From Maribacter sp. (GTDB lineage: Bacteria; Bacteroidota; Bacteroidia; Flavobacteriales; Flavobacteriaceae), in NCBI GenBank assembly GCA_030730545.1, contig JANQUX010000129.1:1-8358 (forward strand): a DNA stretch of 8,358 nucleotides. Direction: 5' to 3'. This document shows, in pieces, positions 1 to 6,526 of the stretch (position 1 is the stretch's first letter; every line of letters begins with the position of its first letter). The translations under genes and the position numbers were made by a program. The notes beneath the pieces are model-generated. The model was given only the letters and a program-made list of their open reading frames with translations, ran no database searches and was not told where the DNA came from.

Positions 1-1341
1 TCTATTACTGAACATTTCACGTATTGGCCATTCAAAATTTACACCAGGTTCGTCAGTAATTTCAATAGCCAAAACCAATATTTGATCTGTATTCAATTTA
101 ATATCCCAGGTCCCTTCAGAAATATTGACACCGTTGGATAAGGTTACAACGCCTTCTGCCATAAATTGAAATTCATGACCTAAAACCCTATCAAAATCCT
201 CGTTTTGTAATTCTATATCCTTAATAATCCAAGCACACTCTGTAAGTATCTCTCCTAAGGTATCTACATTGATATATTGCAAATCTTCACCACAGAATTG
301 CTTCATGATTACTCGGTTACCATCACCACTGAATAACTTGATTTTATCATCTCCTAAATCGTAAACATTCCATTCTAGGTTAAAATCGGTAGAATTCTCA
401 AATTCCATAGTAAGTTTTGCACCATCATCGCCAACTGTTGTACTCCAAGTACCTTCAACTACAGTTGCACCGTTAAAACCAGTACTTACCGTACCATCTT
501 CTTTAAAGTTTAAAATGTAGTTTACGTATTGCGGAGTCTGGTCTACATCGTTTCTTATAAATTCTGTTACGAACCATACACACTCTATCAATTCAGCTTT
601 TAATTCATCGTCGTTGAAATCATCATCATTATAATCATCGTCGTCATCTTCATCGCAATCGTCTTTTGCATTTTCAATCGCAATTGCCAATTCTTCATTA
701 CTCTCTACTACGATAGTAGTTTCGTCAGACAATTGCAAAGTCACAGGAAAATCAAAACTTATTAAACTATCATCGCCTAAATCTTTAAAGAACAAACGCA
801 ATTCGCGATCACTAGCAACCTCAACAGTACTGGTCTGCTCTAAGCTGACATTAAAGGTGAACATCGTCATAGGGTATACAAAATCTATACATTCTATATC
901 ATCATCTTCGCCGCCTTCTTTACAATCTGCAGCTAATAAACGTAACTCATCTAACCCGTTGATGGTAATTTCAGAGAAGTCTCCCGCGGTAATGGTAATA
1001 GGAAAAATAATATCTAGAAGATTTTCATCATCATCTATACTATCAAAAATTTCTTCTATTTGCTCAATATCTTCTTCAGAATCGATAGTAATTGTTACGC
1101 CATTAACTTCAACCGTATACGGAAAATTGATTTGATAACAACTAGTGCCATCTACGATATTATCGCAAGAACCATCGTTAGAACTGGTACGTTTAATTAA
1201 ATCTGCTGTAGAAGAATTTGCTGTAATTGCAGTTGGTTCTTCCCCGTTATTAATTTCTTCAATCTCATCTTGACAAGCAGTAAAGCTTAATGCAATTGTT
1301 AGTAGGCTAACGTACATTGCATATTTGAAATATTTTTTCAT
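1..1341 (-). CDS. Repeat-containing surface lipoprotein of unknown function (3' end outside window)
   Basis: An open frame of 447 codons reads leftward from an ATG at 1341-1339 and runs off the window edge without a stop. The N-terminus is a lipoprotein signal peptide: K2-K3, a hydrophobic stretch, then FTAC with the lipid cysteine at residue 23. The acidic QDE that follows could favour surface export in Bacteroidota. Residues about 68-205 hold four diverged copies of a roughly 40-residue unit, marked by a hydrophobic-F/Y-P-x-T core (prolines at 74, 114, 157, 199) and most clearly followed by an acidic EEL/DEL-like helix start. Residues 228-247 are very acidic (D-rich). From about 250 there are two copies of a roughly 115-residue unit with E-C-x-W, then F...G..., then G-T-W (C254/W299 and C369/W412), resembling a lipocalin-like beta-barrel. 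I do not recognise a named family, and the function is unknown. It is divergent from the ECF sigma gene, and its upstream region carries the same promoter-like motif as fecR, so it may be under that sigma factor. Confidence 0.85.
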   Translation of the reverse strand, partial: MKKYFKYAMYVSLLTIALSFTACQDEIEEINNGEEPTAITANSSTADLIKRTSSNDGSCDNIVDGTSCYQINFPYTVEVNGVTITIDSEEDIEQIEEIFDSIDDDENLLDIIFPITITAGDFSEITINGLDELRLLAADCKEGGEDDDIECIDFVYPMTMFTFNVSLEQTSTVEVASDRELRLFFKDLGDDSLISFDFPVTLQLSDETTIVVESNEELAIAIENAKDDCDEDDDDDYNDDDFNDDELKAELIECVWFVTEFIRNDVDQTPQYVNYILNFKEDGTVSTGFNGATVVEGTWSTTVGDDGAKLTMEFENSTDFNLEWNVYDLGDDKIKLFSGDGNRVIMKQFCGEDLQYINVDTLGEILTECAWIIKDIELQNEDFDRVLGHEFQFMAEGVVTLSNGVNISEGTWDIKLNTDQILVLAIEITDEPGVNFEWPIREMFSNR

Positions 1342-1375
1342 AATGACTTGGTATTGTTTGTTATTATGCTTCTAA

Positions 1376-1401
1376 AACAACCGACTTTAAAAATACCCTA
1401 C
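1376..1401 (-). promoter_or_regulatory. Putative ECF-sigma promoter of the divergent lipoprotein gene
   Basis: Read on the minus strand this is GTAGGGTATT (1401-1392), a 10-base spacer, then GTTGTT (1381-1376). The same two boxes with the same spacer length occur ahead of fecR. The second box ends 35 bases before the lipoprotein ATG, leaving room for a transcription start and a short leader. The two-box layout with box starts 20 bases apart fits ECF-type promoters. Assignment to the adjacent sigma factor is inferred from the repeated motif. Confidence 0.6.
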
Positions 1402-1432
1402 CTTCTTTTTAATTTTTTTTCAAATATCTTTG

Positions 1433-1960
1433 ATGAAAAGCAATCTATTGAAAGCGGACCAACAACTAAATGTATGCGAAGAGCAGGTTTACAAAAGGGT
1501 TTTTAACGAAACGTCTAAAACTATCTTCAATTATATTTATTACAAATTTGGTAATGAAGAGAAAGCAAACGATGCCGTACAAGAAGCATTTATAAAGCTG
1601 TGGGAGAATTGCGCCAAGGTGGCACCCGAAAAAGCAAAATCATATTTGTATACTGTTGCCAACAATCTTTACCTCAATGTGATTAAGGCAGAAAAAGTTC
1701 GATTGAAATATGCCGATGCTACTTTAAGGACCACCAATGAATCTCCGGAGTTTATCATGGAGGAAAATCAGTTCAAAGATAAATTGGATAATGCATTGAA
1801 CAGTCTACCAGAAAATCAACGCACCACTTTTTTATTGAATAGGATAGACGGAAAAAAATATGCCGAGATAGCAGAAATGGAAGGTGTAAGTGTCAAAGCA
1901 ATCGAAAAAAGGATGCATTTGGCAATGAAGAGTTTAAGGGAGCAAATTGATGGGATATAG
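1433..1960 (+). CDS. ECF-family RNA polymerase sigma factor (FecI-like)
   Basis: This encodes a 175-residue sigma-70 factor of the extracytoplasmic-function type, a normal length for the family. Region 2 lies at about residues 20-60, with the hallmark D-A-V-Q-E-A-F at 47-53 followed by IKLW, which is the core-binding and -10 recognition part. A short linker leads to region 4 at about 118-170, with LPENQRTTFLL and a helix-turn-helix (YAEIAEMEGVSVKAIEKRM) that reads the -35 box. I chose the ATG at 1433. A TTG directly before it is also in frame, and no ATG lies further upstream before the in-frame stop. No Shine-Dalgarno sequence is visible, as is usual in Bacteroidota. The fecR and TonB-transducer genes follow in the same direction. 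By analogy with FecI/FecR/FecA, the sigma factor would be held by FecR at the inner membrane and released when the receptor senses its ligand. The signal is unknown. Confidence 0.93.
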   Translation: MKSNLLKADQQLNVCEEQVYKRVFNETSKTIFNYIYYKFGNEEKANDAVQEAFIKLWENCAKVAPEKAKSYLYTVANNLYLNVIKAEKVRLKYADATLRTTNESPEFIMEENQFKDKLDNALNSLPENQRTTFLLNRIDGKKYAEIAEMEGVSVKAIEKRMHLAMKSLREQIDGI

Positions 1961-2012
1961 GTGAGTGAATTAGTGAAAAAAACTTTTTACATTTCAATTA
2001 AACAACACAACT

Positions 2013-2072
2013 ACTTAATACTTTTTACTTGGTACTTAATACTTATTACCGACCACCAATAACTTAATACTT
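2013..2072 (+). repeat. Three direct copies of ACTTAATACTT between sigma gene and fecR
   Basis: Exact 11-base copies lie at 2013-2023, 2034-2044 and 2062-2072, with start-to-start spacing of 21 and 28 bases. They sit in the 170-base gap after the sigma gene, just upstream of the fecR promoter-like motif. No gene is apparent here. They could be binding sites, or simply a low-complexity intergenic repeat. The copies are seen directly; any function is unproven. Confidence 0.6.
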
Positions 2073-2082
2073 AAAAAATAAA

Positions 2083-2108
2083 GTAGGGTATTCCTCTACA
2101 TAGTTGTT
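2083..2108 (+). promoter_or_regulatory. Putative ECF-sigma promoter of the fecR/TonB-transducer operon
   Basis: GTAGGGTATT (2083-2092), a 10-base spacer, then GTTGTT (2103-2108). Both boxes and the spacer length match the minus-strand copy ahead of the lipoprotein gene exactly. The second box ends 23 bases before the fecR ATG. This suggests that fecR and the receptor are transcribed separately from the sigma gene and activated by it. Confidence 0.65.
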
Positions 2109-2130
2109 ATACTAATACAAAGCTGAAAAT

Positions 2131-3042
2131 ATGCAAGACAATTACTTAGCAAAATGGCTTAATGATGAATTGACAGAAGCCGAATTGGCGGAGTTCAAAA
2201 AGTCGGAAGCTTATGAAACATATCAGAAAATTAAAGATTCTTCCGCTCGGTTAGAATCTCCTGAATTTGATATGGATAAAGCATGGGAATCTATTGATCA
2301 AAATAAGGTCGTAGATGAAACCAAGGTATTTATTTTATCACCTTTTAAGAGATTTCTTCGTGTTGCTGCTGTAGTGGCGATATTACTAGCTGGGTCGTTC
2401 TTTTATTTAAACTCATTAAACGAATCTTTTTCTACGGAATATGCTGAGAACCAATTCATCACTTTACCAGATACTTCAGAAGTAATACTTAATGCCGAAT
2501 CTGATTTAGCTTTTAACAAGAATAAATGGGACACCAATAGAAATGTTGACCTTAAGGGTGAAGCCTATTTTAGAGTAGCAAAAGGAAAAAAATTCACTGT
2601 AGAAACTTCTCAGGGCTTAGTTAAAGTGTTAGGCACACAATTTAATGTAGAATCTAGAGAAAACTTTTTTGAGGTCACCTGTTTTGAAGGCTTGGTCAGT
2701 GTTACCGTTAATGGTGAAGAAACCAAGTTACCTGCCGGAAATTCTTTAATGACAATTGCAGGAAACAGCACCATCTCTAAAACTATTGTCAATGGTGGTC
2801 CGTCTTGGTTAACGAAAGAAAGTTCTTTTACAAGTATACCATTACATTATGTAATGGACGAATTGCAAAGACAGTATAATATTGAGGTAGCTACTGATGA
2901 TATTGATACTACCCAGCTTTTTACAGGTTCATTTACCAACGAGAATTTAGAACTTGCCCTAAAAAGCATAAGCGCTCCTTTAAAAATTAAGTATACCTTA
3001 GAGGAAAACAAAGTGCTATTCTATGCCGAAGAAGCACCTTAA
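2131..3042 (+). CDS. FecR-family anti-sigma factor, inner-membrane signal transducer
   Basis: This is a 303-residue single-pass membrane protein. Residues 1-60 form a charged cytoplasmic segment expected to bind the ECF sigma factor. One membrane helix lies at about 74-93 (FLRVAAVVAILLAGSFFYL). The periplasmic FecR domain covers about 103-195, with the recognisable LPDTSEVILNAES, LKGEAYFRVA and KVLGTQFNVES stretches. Residues about 230-300 (SFTSIPLHYVMDELQRQYNIE onward) match the C-terminal domain common in Bacteroidota FecR proteins (DUF4974 type, STN-like). It should relay occupancy of the outer-membrane transducer to the sigma factor. The start is supported by the promoter-like motif just upstream and by a short amphipathic N-terminus typical of the family. 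Its last 20 bases overlap the start of the receptor gene, so the two are translationally linked. The length is normal and nothing is missing. Confidence 0.93.
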   Translation: MQDNYLAKWLNDELTEAELAEFKKSEAYETYQKIKDSSARLESPEFDMDKAWESIDQNKVVDETKVFILSPFKRFLRVAAVVAILLAGSFFYLNSLNESFSTEYAENQFITLPDTSEVILNAESDLAFNKNKWDTNRNVDLKGEAYFRVAKGKKFTVETSQGLVKVLGTQFNVESRENFFEVTCFEGLVSVTVNGEETKLPAGNSLMTIAGNSTISKTIVNGGPSWLTKESSFTSIPLHYVMDELQRQYNIEVATDDIDTTQLFTGSFTNENLELALKSISAPLKIKYTLEENKVLFYAEEAP

Positions 3043-4072
3043 ATTTCTTATCAGCCTATTTTTATTACTGATATTCAGTGGGGCTAGTTACGCCCAAACC
3101 ACAATAAAAGACAGTACGGAACTTCGCGATTTCTTATCTGAACTAGAATCTAAATTTGAGGTAAAATTCTCTTATGCCGATACCGATATTGAATCGGTTT
3201 ACATCTCAAAACCTATATCTAATTCTCTTGATTCGATTCTGGTTGAAATACGAAATGCAACCGGAATTACAATCGACAAACTAAGCAATCGCTACTACAC
3301 CTTAACAAAAATTACCACGATTTCTATCTGTGGTTTCGTGCTAGATAATTTTCAAGAAAATAATATACCGGGCGCCACAGTTGAAATCTATGAATCTACT
3401 CTATCGGGAGTTACAGATGACAATGGTTCATTCAGTTTTGAAAATGTTCCCGTAAATTCATTAGTACATATTAAACACCTTGGCTACAAGCCCATTTTCA
3501 TTGAAGCGAAAGAGCTTGCAAAAACTAAAGAATGTAAATCGATTGCTATGGCGCTCAGCTATCAAGAATTAGAGGAAGTCGTAGTTACTCAATTTCTAAC
3601 CACGGGACTTCAAAAACTTAATAACGCAAGTATAGAATTGAATCCCTCAGAATTCGGAATCTTACCCGGAGTTAGCGAACCAGACATTCTACAGACGGTG
3701 CAAGCTTTACCGGGAATTAAAAGTGTTGACGAAACCGTATCTGATATCAACATACGAGGCGGAACAAACGACCAGAATCTTATTCTTTGGGACGGAATTA
3801 AAATGTACCAAACCGGACACTTTTTTGGGTTAATATCAGCATTCAATCCGTATGTAACAGAAAAAGTGACCATCATCAAAAATGGTACATCTGCCATGTA
3901 TAGCGATGGTATTAGCGGAACTTTGAGCATGCACACCACAGATGAATTACCATTGAACATTACCGGTGGAGCCGGATTCAATTTAATTTCGGGAGATATT
4001 TTTGGGGAAATTCCCATTCAAGATAACATGGCATTACAAGTTTCTGCCCGCCGTCATATACCGATTTCTTAA
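3023..4072 (+). CDS. N-terminal part of the TonB-dependent transducer: signal peptide, STN, regulatory-like and plug domains
   Basis: The 349-residue frame starts inside the end of fecR (20-base overlap). The start is well supported because it opens a textbook signal peptide: PKKHLK, a hydrophobic core, then cleavage after ASYA (residue 24). Residues about 27-97 form an STN (secretin/TonB short N-terminal) domain, the part that contacts FecR in FecA-type signalling. Residues about 101-187 form a carboxypeptidase-regulatory-like beta-sandwich (GFVLDNFQENNIPGATV, DDNGSFSFENVP). Residues about 205-305 form the plug, with LPGVSEPDILQTVQALPGI and INIRGGTNDQNLILWDG. The final five residues (345-349) come from the shifted frame and are not native. 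The STN domain marks this as a signalling receptor and not a plain transporter. There is no SusD gene beside it, so a SusCD glycan system is unlikely. The ligand is unknown. Confidence 0.85.
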   Translation: MPKKHLKFLISLFLLLIFSGASYAQTTIKDSTELRDFLSELESKFEVKFSYADTDIESVYISKPISNSLDSILVEIRNATGITIDKLSNRYYTLTKITTISICGFVLDNFQENNIPGATVEIYESTLSGVTDDNGSFSFENVPVNSLVHIKHLGYKPIFIEAKELAKTKECKSIAMALSYQELEEVVVTQFLTTGLQKLNNASIELNPSEFGILPGVSEPDILQTVQALPGIKSVDETVSDINIRGGTNDQNLILWDGIKMYQTGHFFGLISAFNPYVTEKVTIIKNGTSAMYSDGISGTLSMHTTDELPLNITGGAGFNLISGDIFGEIPIQDNMALQVSARRHIPIS

Positions 4073-5541
4073 ACACACCCACGTACACTAAATTTTCAGA
4101 AAAAGCATTTCAAGATACCGAAGTAAATAGTGAGAGTGAATTCTATTTCTATGATTTCACTGCTAAGTTTATGTATGAAATCAATCCGTATCAAAAGGCA
4201 AGTTTAAGTTTAATTAACATGAGCAATAATCTTAATTATATTGAAACAGCTAACGATACACTTGCTCCAAACAGAAGTAATCTGAATCAAGATAATTTTT
4301 CTATTGGTGGTGAATTACAAAGGGAATGGACAGATGATTTTTCGTCTCAATTAAGTTTTTATTATACGCAGTATGATTTGGATGCCTTATCCATCTCCAA
4401 TAATGAATCACAGCAATTAAAGCAAAATAATCTAGTAAAAGAATCGAATATAAAACTCACCACCTATTACAAATTAGGTAAGCATTTAAATTGGATGAAC
4501 GGTTATGAATTTACCGAAACAGGAATTGAAAACACCACCAATGTTAATCAACCACCATTTGCAAGTAATATAAAAGGTGTAATTCGAAAACACGGATTAT
4601 TCAGCGAAATCGGCTATAACTCAGAAGATGAGAAATTAACTGGGTTCATTGGAGGTCGATTAAACTATATAGAAAACCTAGATACATTTAAAGAATACAT
4701 TTTTGAACCTCGTATTAATATTAGTTATGAGCTGTTACCAAATTTTAAAACCGAAATATTGGGGGAATATAAGAGTCAGGTTACCAATCAGATTATTGAA
4801 CTAGAACAGAACTTTTTAGGTATAGAAAAAAGACGTTGGATACTCTCTGACGGCGATGCCTTACCCATCACCAAAAGCAAACAGGGATCTATTGGTTTCA
4901 ATTATGACACCAATAAATTATATGTAGGCATAGACGCTTTTTACAAAGAAGTAAACGGCATAAATGTATACACTCAAGGTTTCCAAAATCAGAATCAATT
5001 TGATGGTGAAATTGGCTCGTATGCCGTTAAAGGAGCAGAGTTTTTAATCAATACAAAGAATAACGACTATAGCGCATGGCTTAGCTACACCTACAATAAA
5101 AACGATTATACGTTTGATGTTTTAGTACCGACTACTTTTCCTAACAATTTAGATGTTAGGCATGCTATCACTCTTGCAGGAAACTATACCGTTGGAGACC
5201 TTAAATTAGGTATCGGCTTAAATTACAAAACAGGAAAACCCTTTACACAACCTAATGATAACGCCCCTATTAATGAAGCCGTTTTCCCAACTGAAATAAA
5301 TTACGAAGAGCCCAATAGCAGCAGACTACCCGAATACTTTAGGGCAGATGCTTCAGCAAATTACACTTTATATATGGGCGATAAAATGAATGCTATTTTT
5401 GGCATATCGGTATTAAACTTCACGAATAGAGAAAATACCCTAAACACCTATTACAGACTGCAAGATGATAATACCATTGAAACTATTGAACGCTTATCAT
5501 TAGGTATTACGCCCAATGCTAGTTTTAGGATTCAGTTTTGA
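4057..5541 (+). CDS. C-terminal beta-barrel part of the TonB-dependent transducer
   Basis: The frame is open from before 4057 to the TGA at 5539-5541, about 494 residues past the lesion. The first in-frame ATG (4171) lies inside the barrel, so this piece has no signal peptide or plug of its own and would not make a working protein alone. The sequence is typical outer-membrane barrel: alternating aromatic strands, extracellular loops rich in N, D and T, NLDVRHAITLAGNYTVG and LNYKTGKPFTQP near the end, and a terminal strand NASFRIQF ending in the phenylalanine needed for BAM insertion. It belongs with the frame starting at 3023. Its last 10 bases overlap the convergent blh gene. Confidence 0.82.
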   Translation, partial: YTDFLNTPTYTKFSEKAFQDTEVNSESEFYFYDFTAKFMYEINPYQKASLSLINMSNNLNYIETANDTLAPNRSNLNQDNFSIGGELQREWTDDFSSQLSFYYTQYDLDALSISNNESQQLKQNNLVKESNIKLTTYYKLGKHLNWMNGYEFTETGIENTTNVNQPPFASNIKGVIRKHGLFSEIGYNSEDEKLTGFIGGRLNYIENLDTFKEYIFEPRINISYELLPNFKTEILGEYKSQVTNQIIELEQNFLGIEKRRWILSDGDALPITKSKQGSIGFNYDTNKLYVGIDAFYKEVNGINVYTQGFQNQNQFDGEIGSYAVKGAEFLINTKNNDYSAWLSYTYNKNDYTFDVLVPTTFPNNLDVRHAITLAGNYTVGDLKLGIGLNYKTGKPFTQPNDNAPINEAVFPTEINYEEPNSSRLPEYFRADASANYTLYMGDKMNAIFGISVLNFTNRENTLNTYYRLQDDNTIETIERLSLGITPNASFRIQF

Positions 5542-6473
5542 TTTTGATTCAACTTTTTAATCACCAGTACATGAGGAAAGGTTATAGCAGCCAGAAAAGA
5601 GAAAAAGAAAGCTAAAGACTTTTCAAAATTATCTCTAAATATAAATAGCAAGAAAAGTAGTCCCGCAACAGAAATTAACCAATATGGTAATGATGTTACC
5701 ACAAATGAGCGGAATGACCTTTTATTAATATGACCATGCAAAAAGAATATCTGGTCATAAAGGGAGGGAATGGAATGCCATAGGATAAAATATATAGTAA
5801 AACCCCATAACAAAGAGGCTGTTTTAAAAACCACAAAAAATATTACTATAAAAAACAGCTCCTTTATCGGGTTAATTTTCAATTCTTTCTTCAATATTAA
5901 GATGATACTAAAAGCCAATGTACTTACACCACTAATAAGTAATCCAATTTCAAATACAGATGTAGAAACAGAATAACCTATTATGTTTTTAATAATCTCA
6001 GCTGTTGCTATATAATTTGAACTAAAGAGGAGAAAAAGAATAAAAGTACCATACGTAAAATAAAGGGCACTAATTTTAAAGGATGCCTGAATGGTCTTAG
6101 AAATAAAATGTTGTTCTCCAAAATGATAACCACTAAAAAGCACAAATACAATTAATGCTAAGCTTGGCAACAAATAAAAAATTAATATACTGCCAAACAC
6201 AAAAACTACATAATACAAAAGAATCTTCAAGTAATTTCGAGTTAATTTCTTTTTGCTTTCAGTCCTTTGAAGCAGAGTAAGGTCATTTGCACCATGTAAA
6301 ATTCCAAAAGAAAGAATAAAAATATAGGCCATAACATGCTCTATCATGTCTTCAAAAATAACCGCCAACCACAATGAAAAGAACGTGGCTACGATAGTTA
6401 TGCTTTCTAACTTGATAAAATCAGTATGCTTATTTTTTATTTTGTTCAATATTTTAACATTTTTGTTAAACAA
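5532..6473 (-). CDS. blh: Brp/Blh-family beta-carotene 15,15'-dioxygenase (retinal synthesis)
   Basis: This encodes a 313-residue polytopic membrane protein that cleaves beta-carotene into two retinals, the chromophore for the neighbouring rhodopsin. Family signatures are present with the expected metal-binding histidines: LHGANDL (H60, D64), GYHFGEQHF (H117, H122), WHSIPSLYDQ (H233) and FPHVLVI (H301). Several hydrophobic helices lie between them. The length is typical. The start is unusual: the first in-frame ATG codes for residue 43, after the first membrane helix. A nearby ATG at 6460-6458 is in another frame and stops within a few codons. The upstream frame hits a stop at 6503-6501 without an ATG. 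TTG at 6473 (or TTG at 6449) is therefore the likely start. It is divergent from proteorhodopsin and convergent with the receptor gene, overlapping it by 10 bases with no terminator hairpin visible between them. Confidence 0.92.
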   Translation of the reverse strand: MFNKNVKILNKIKNKHTDFIKLESITIVATFFSLWLAVIFEDMIEHVMAYIFILSFGILHGANDLTLLQRTESKKKLTRNYLKILLYYVVFVFGSILIFYLLPSLALIVFVLFSGYHFGEQHFISKTIQASFKISALYFTYGTFILFLLFSSNYIATAEIIKNIIGYSVSTSVFEIGLLISGVSTLAFSIILILKKELKINPIKELFFIVIFFVVFKTASLLWGFTIYFILWHSIPSLYDQIFFLHGHINKRSFRSFVVTSLPYWLISVAGLLFLLFIFRDNFEKSLAFFFSFLAAITFPHVLVIKKLNQNQN

Positions 6474-6500
6474 ATAACGTTTAACTTTTTGTAAATTTAC
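6465..6500. promoter_or_regulatory. Inverted repeats in the blh / proteorhodopsin divergent region
   Basis: GTTAAAC (6465-6471) and GTTTAAC (6479-6485) form a perfect 7-base inverted repeat with a 7-base spacer, spanning the putative blh TTG start. Immediately beside it, GTAAATTTAC (6491-6500) is a perfect 10-base palindrome. The whole divergent region between the two start codons is only about 53 bases, so a factor bound here could act on both genes. AT-rich DNA produces such symmetry by chance fairly often, so an operator role is only a suggestion. TTTG at 6488-6491 and TATAAAAA at 6511-6518 are a weak possible promoter for the rhodopsin gene. Confidence 0.3.
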
Positions 6501-6526
6501 TTAAACAATTTATAAAAACTTGAACT

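Larger units (their letters stand above)
3023..5541 (+). pseudogene. TonB-dependent outer-membrane transducer, split by an apparent 1-base deletion
   Basis: Two open frames together make one complete receptor. The first frame is good receptor sequence up to S-A-R-R (codons ending at 4054), then reads HIPIS and stops at 4070-4072. From 4057 the other frame reads YTDFLNTPTYTKFS and stays open to the TGA at 5539-5541. Adding one T after 4054 gives RRSYTDFLNTP, the usual wording at this point in such receptors, and a single 839-residue protein. The whole would have a signal peptide, STN domain, regulatory-like beta-sandwich, plug and 22-strand-type barrel ending in phenylalanine. Either the gene is truly broken or this is a sequencing error; the sequence alone cannot decide. 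If it is real, the signalling cascade would lack a functional receptor unless a suppressor exists. Confidence 0.82.

Noticed and set aside
857..1135. Plus-strand open frame of 92 codons
   Set aside because: Serine- and isoleucine-rich antisense shadow of the lipoprotein gene, whose minus-strand frame has a signal peptide and repeats.
1425..1432. TATCTTTG, matching the Bacteroidota -7 consensus TAnnTTTG
   Set aside because: It abuts the sigma-factor ATG, so transcription would start inside the gene, and no TTTG -33 box sits at the right distance upstream.
1961..2062. Short frame of 33 codons starting with GTG right after the sigma-factor stop
   Set aside because: It is composed largely of the ACTTAATACTT repeat region, has no ribosome-binding context and no recognisable protein character.
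3610..4017. Minus-strand open frame of 135 codons
   Set aside because: Antisense shadow of the receptor plug domain, with no domain character of its own.
4049..4072. Programmed ribosomal frameshifting to join the two receptor halves
   Set aside because: No slippery heptamer or downstream stimulatory structure is evident, and such receptors are not known to use recoding; a simple one-base deletion explains it better.
5434..5442. AATACCCTA, the reverse of the first box of the putative ECF promoter
   Set aside because: It lies inside the receptor barrel coding sequence and has no GTTGTT partner at the required distance, so it is taken as a chance match.
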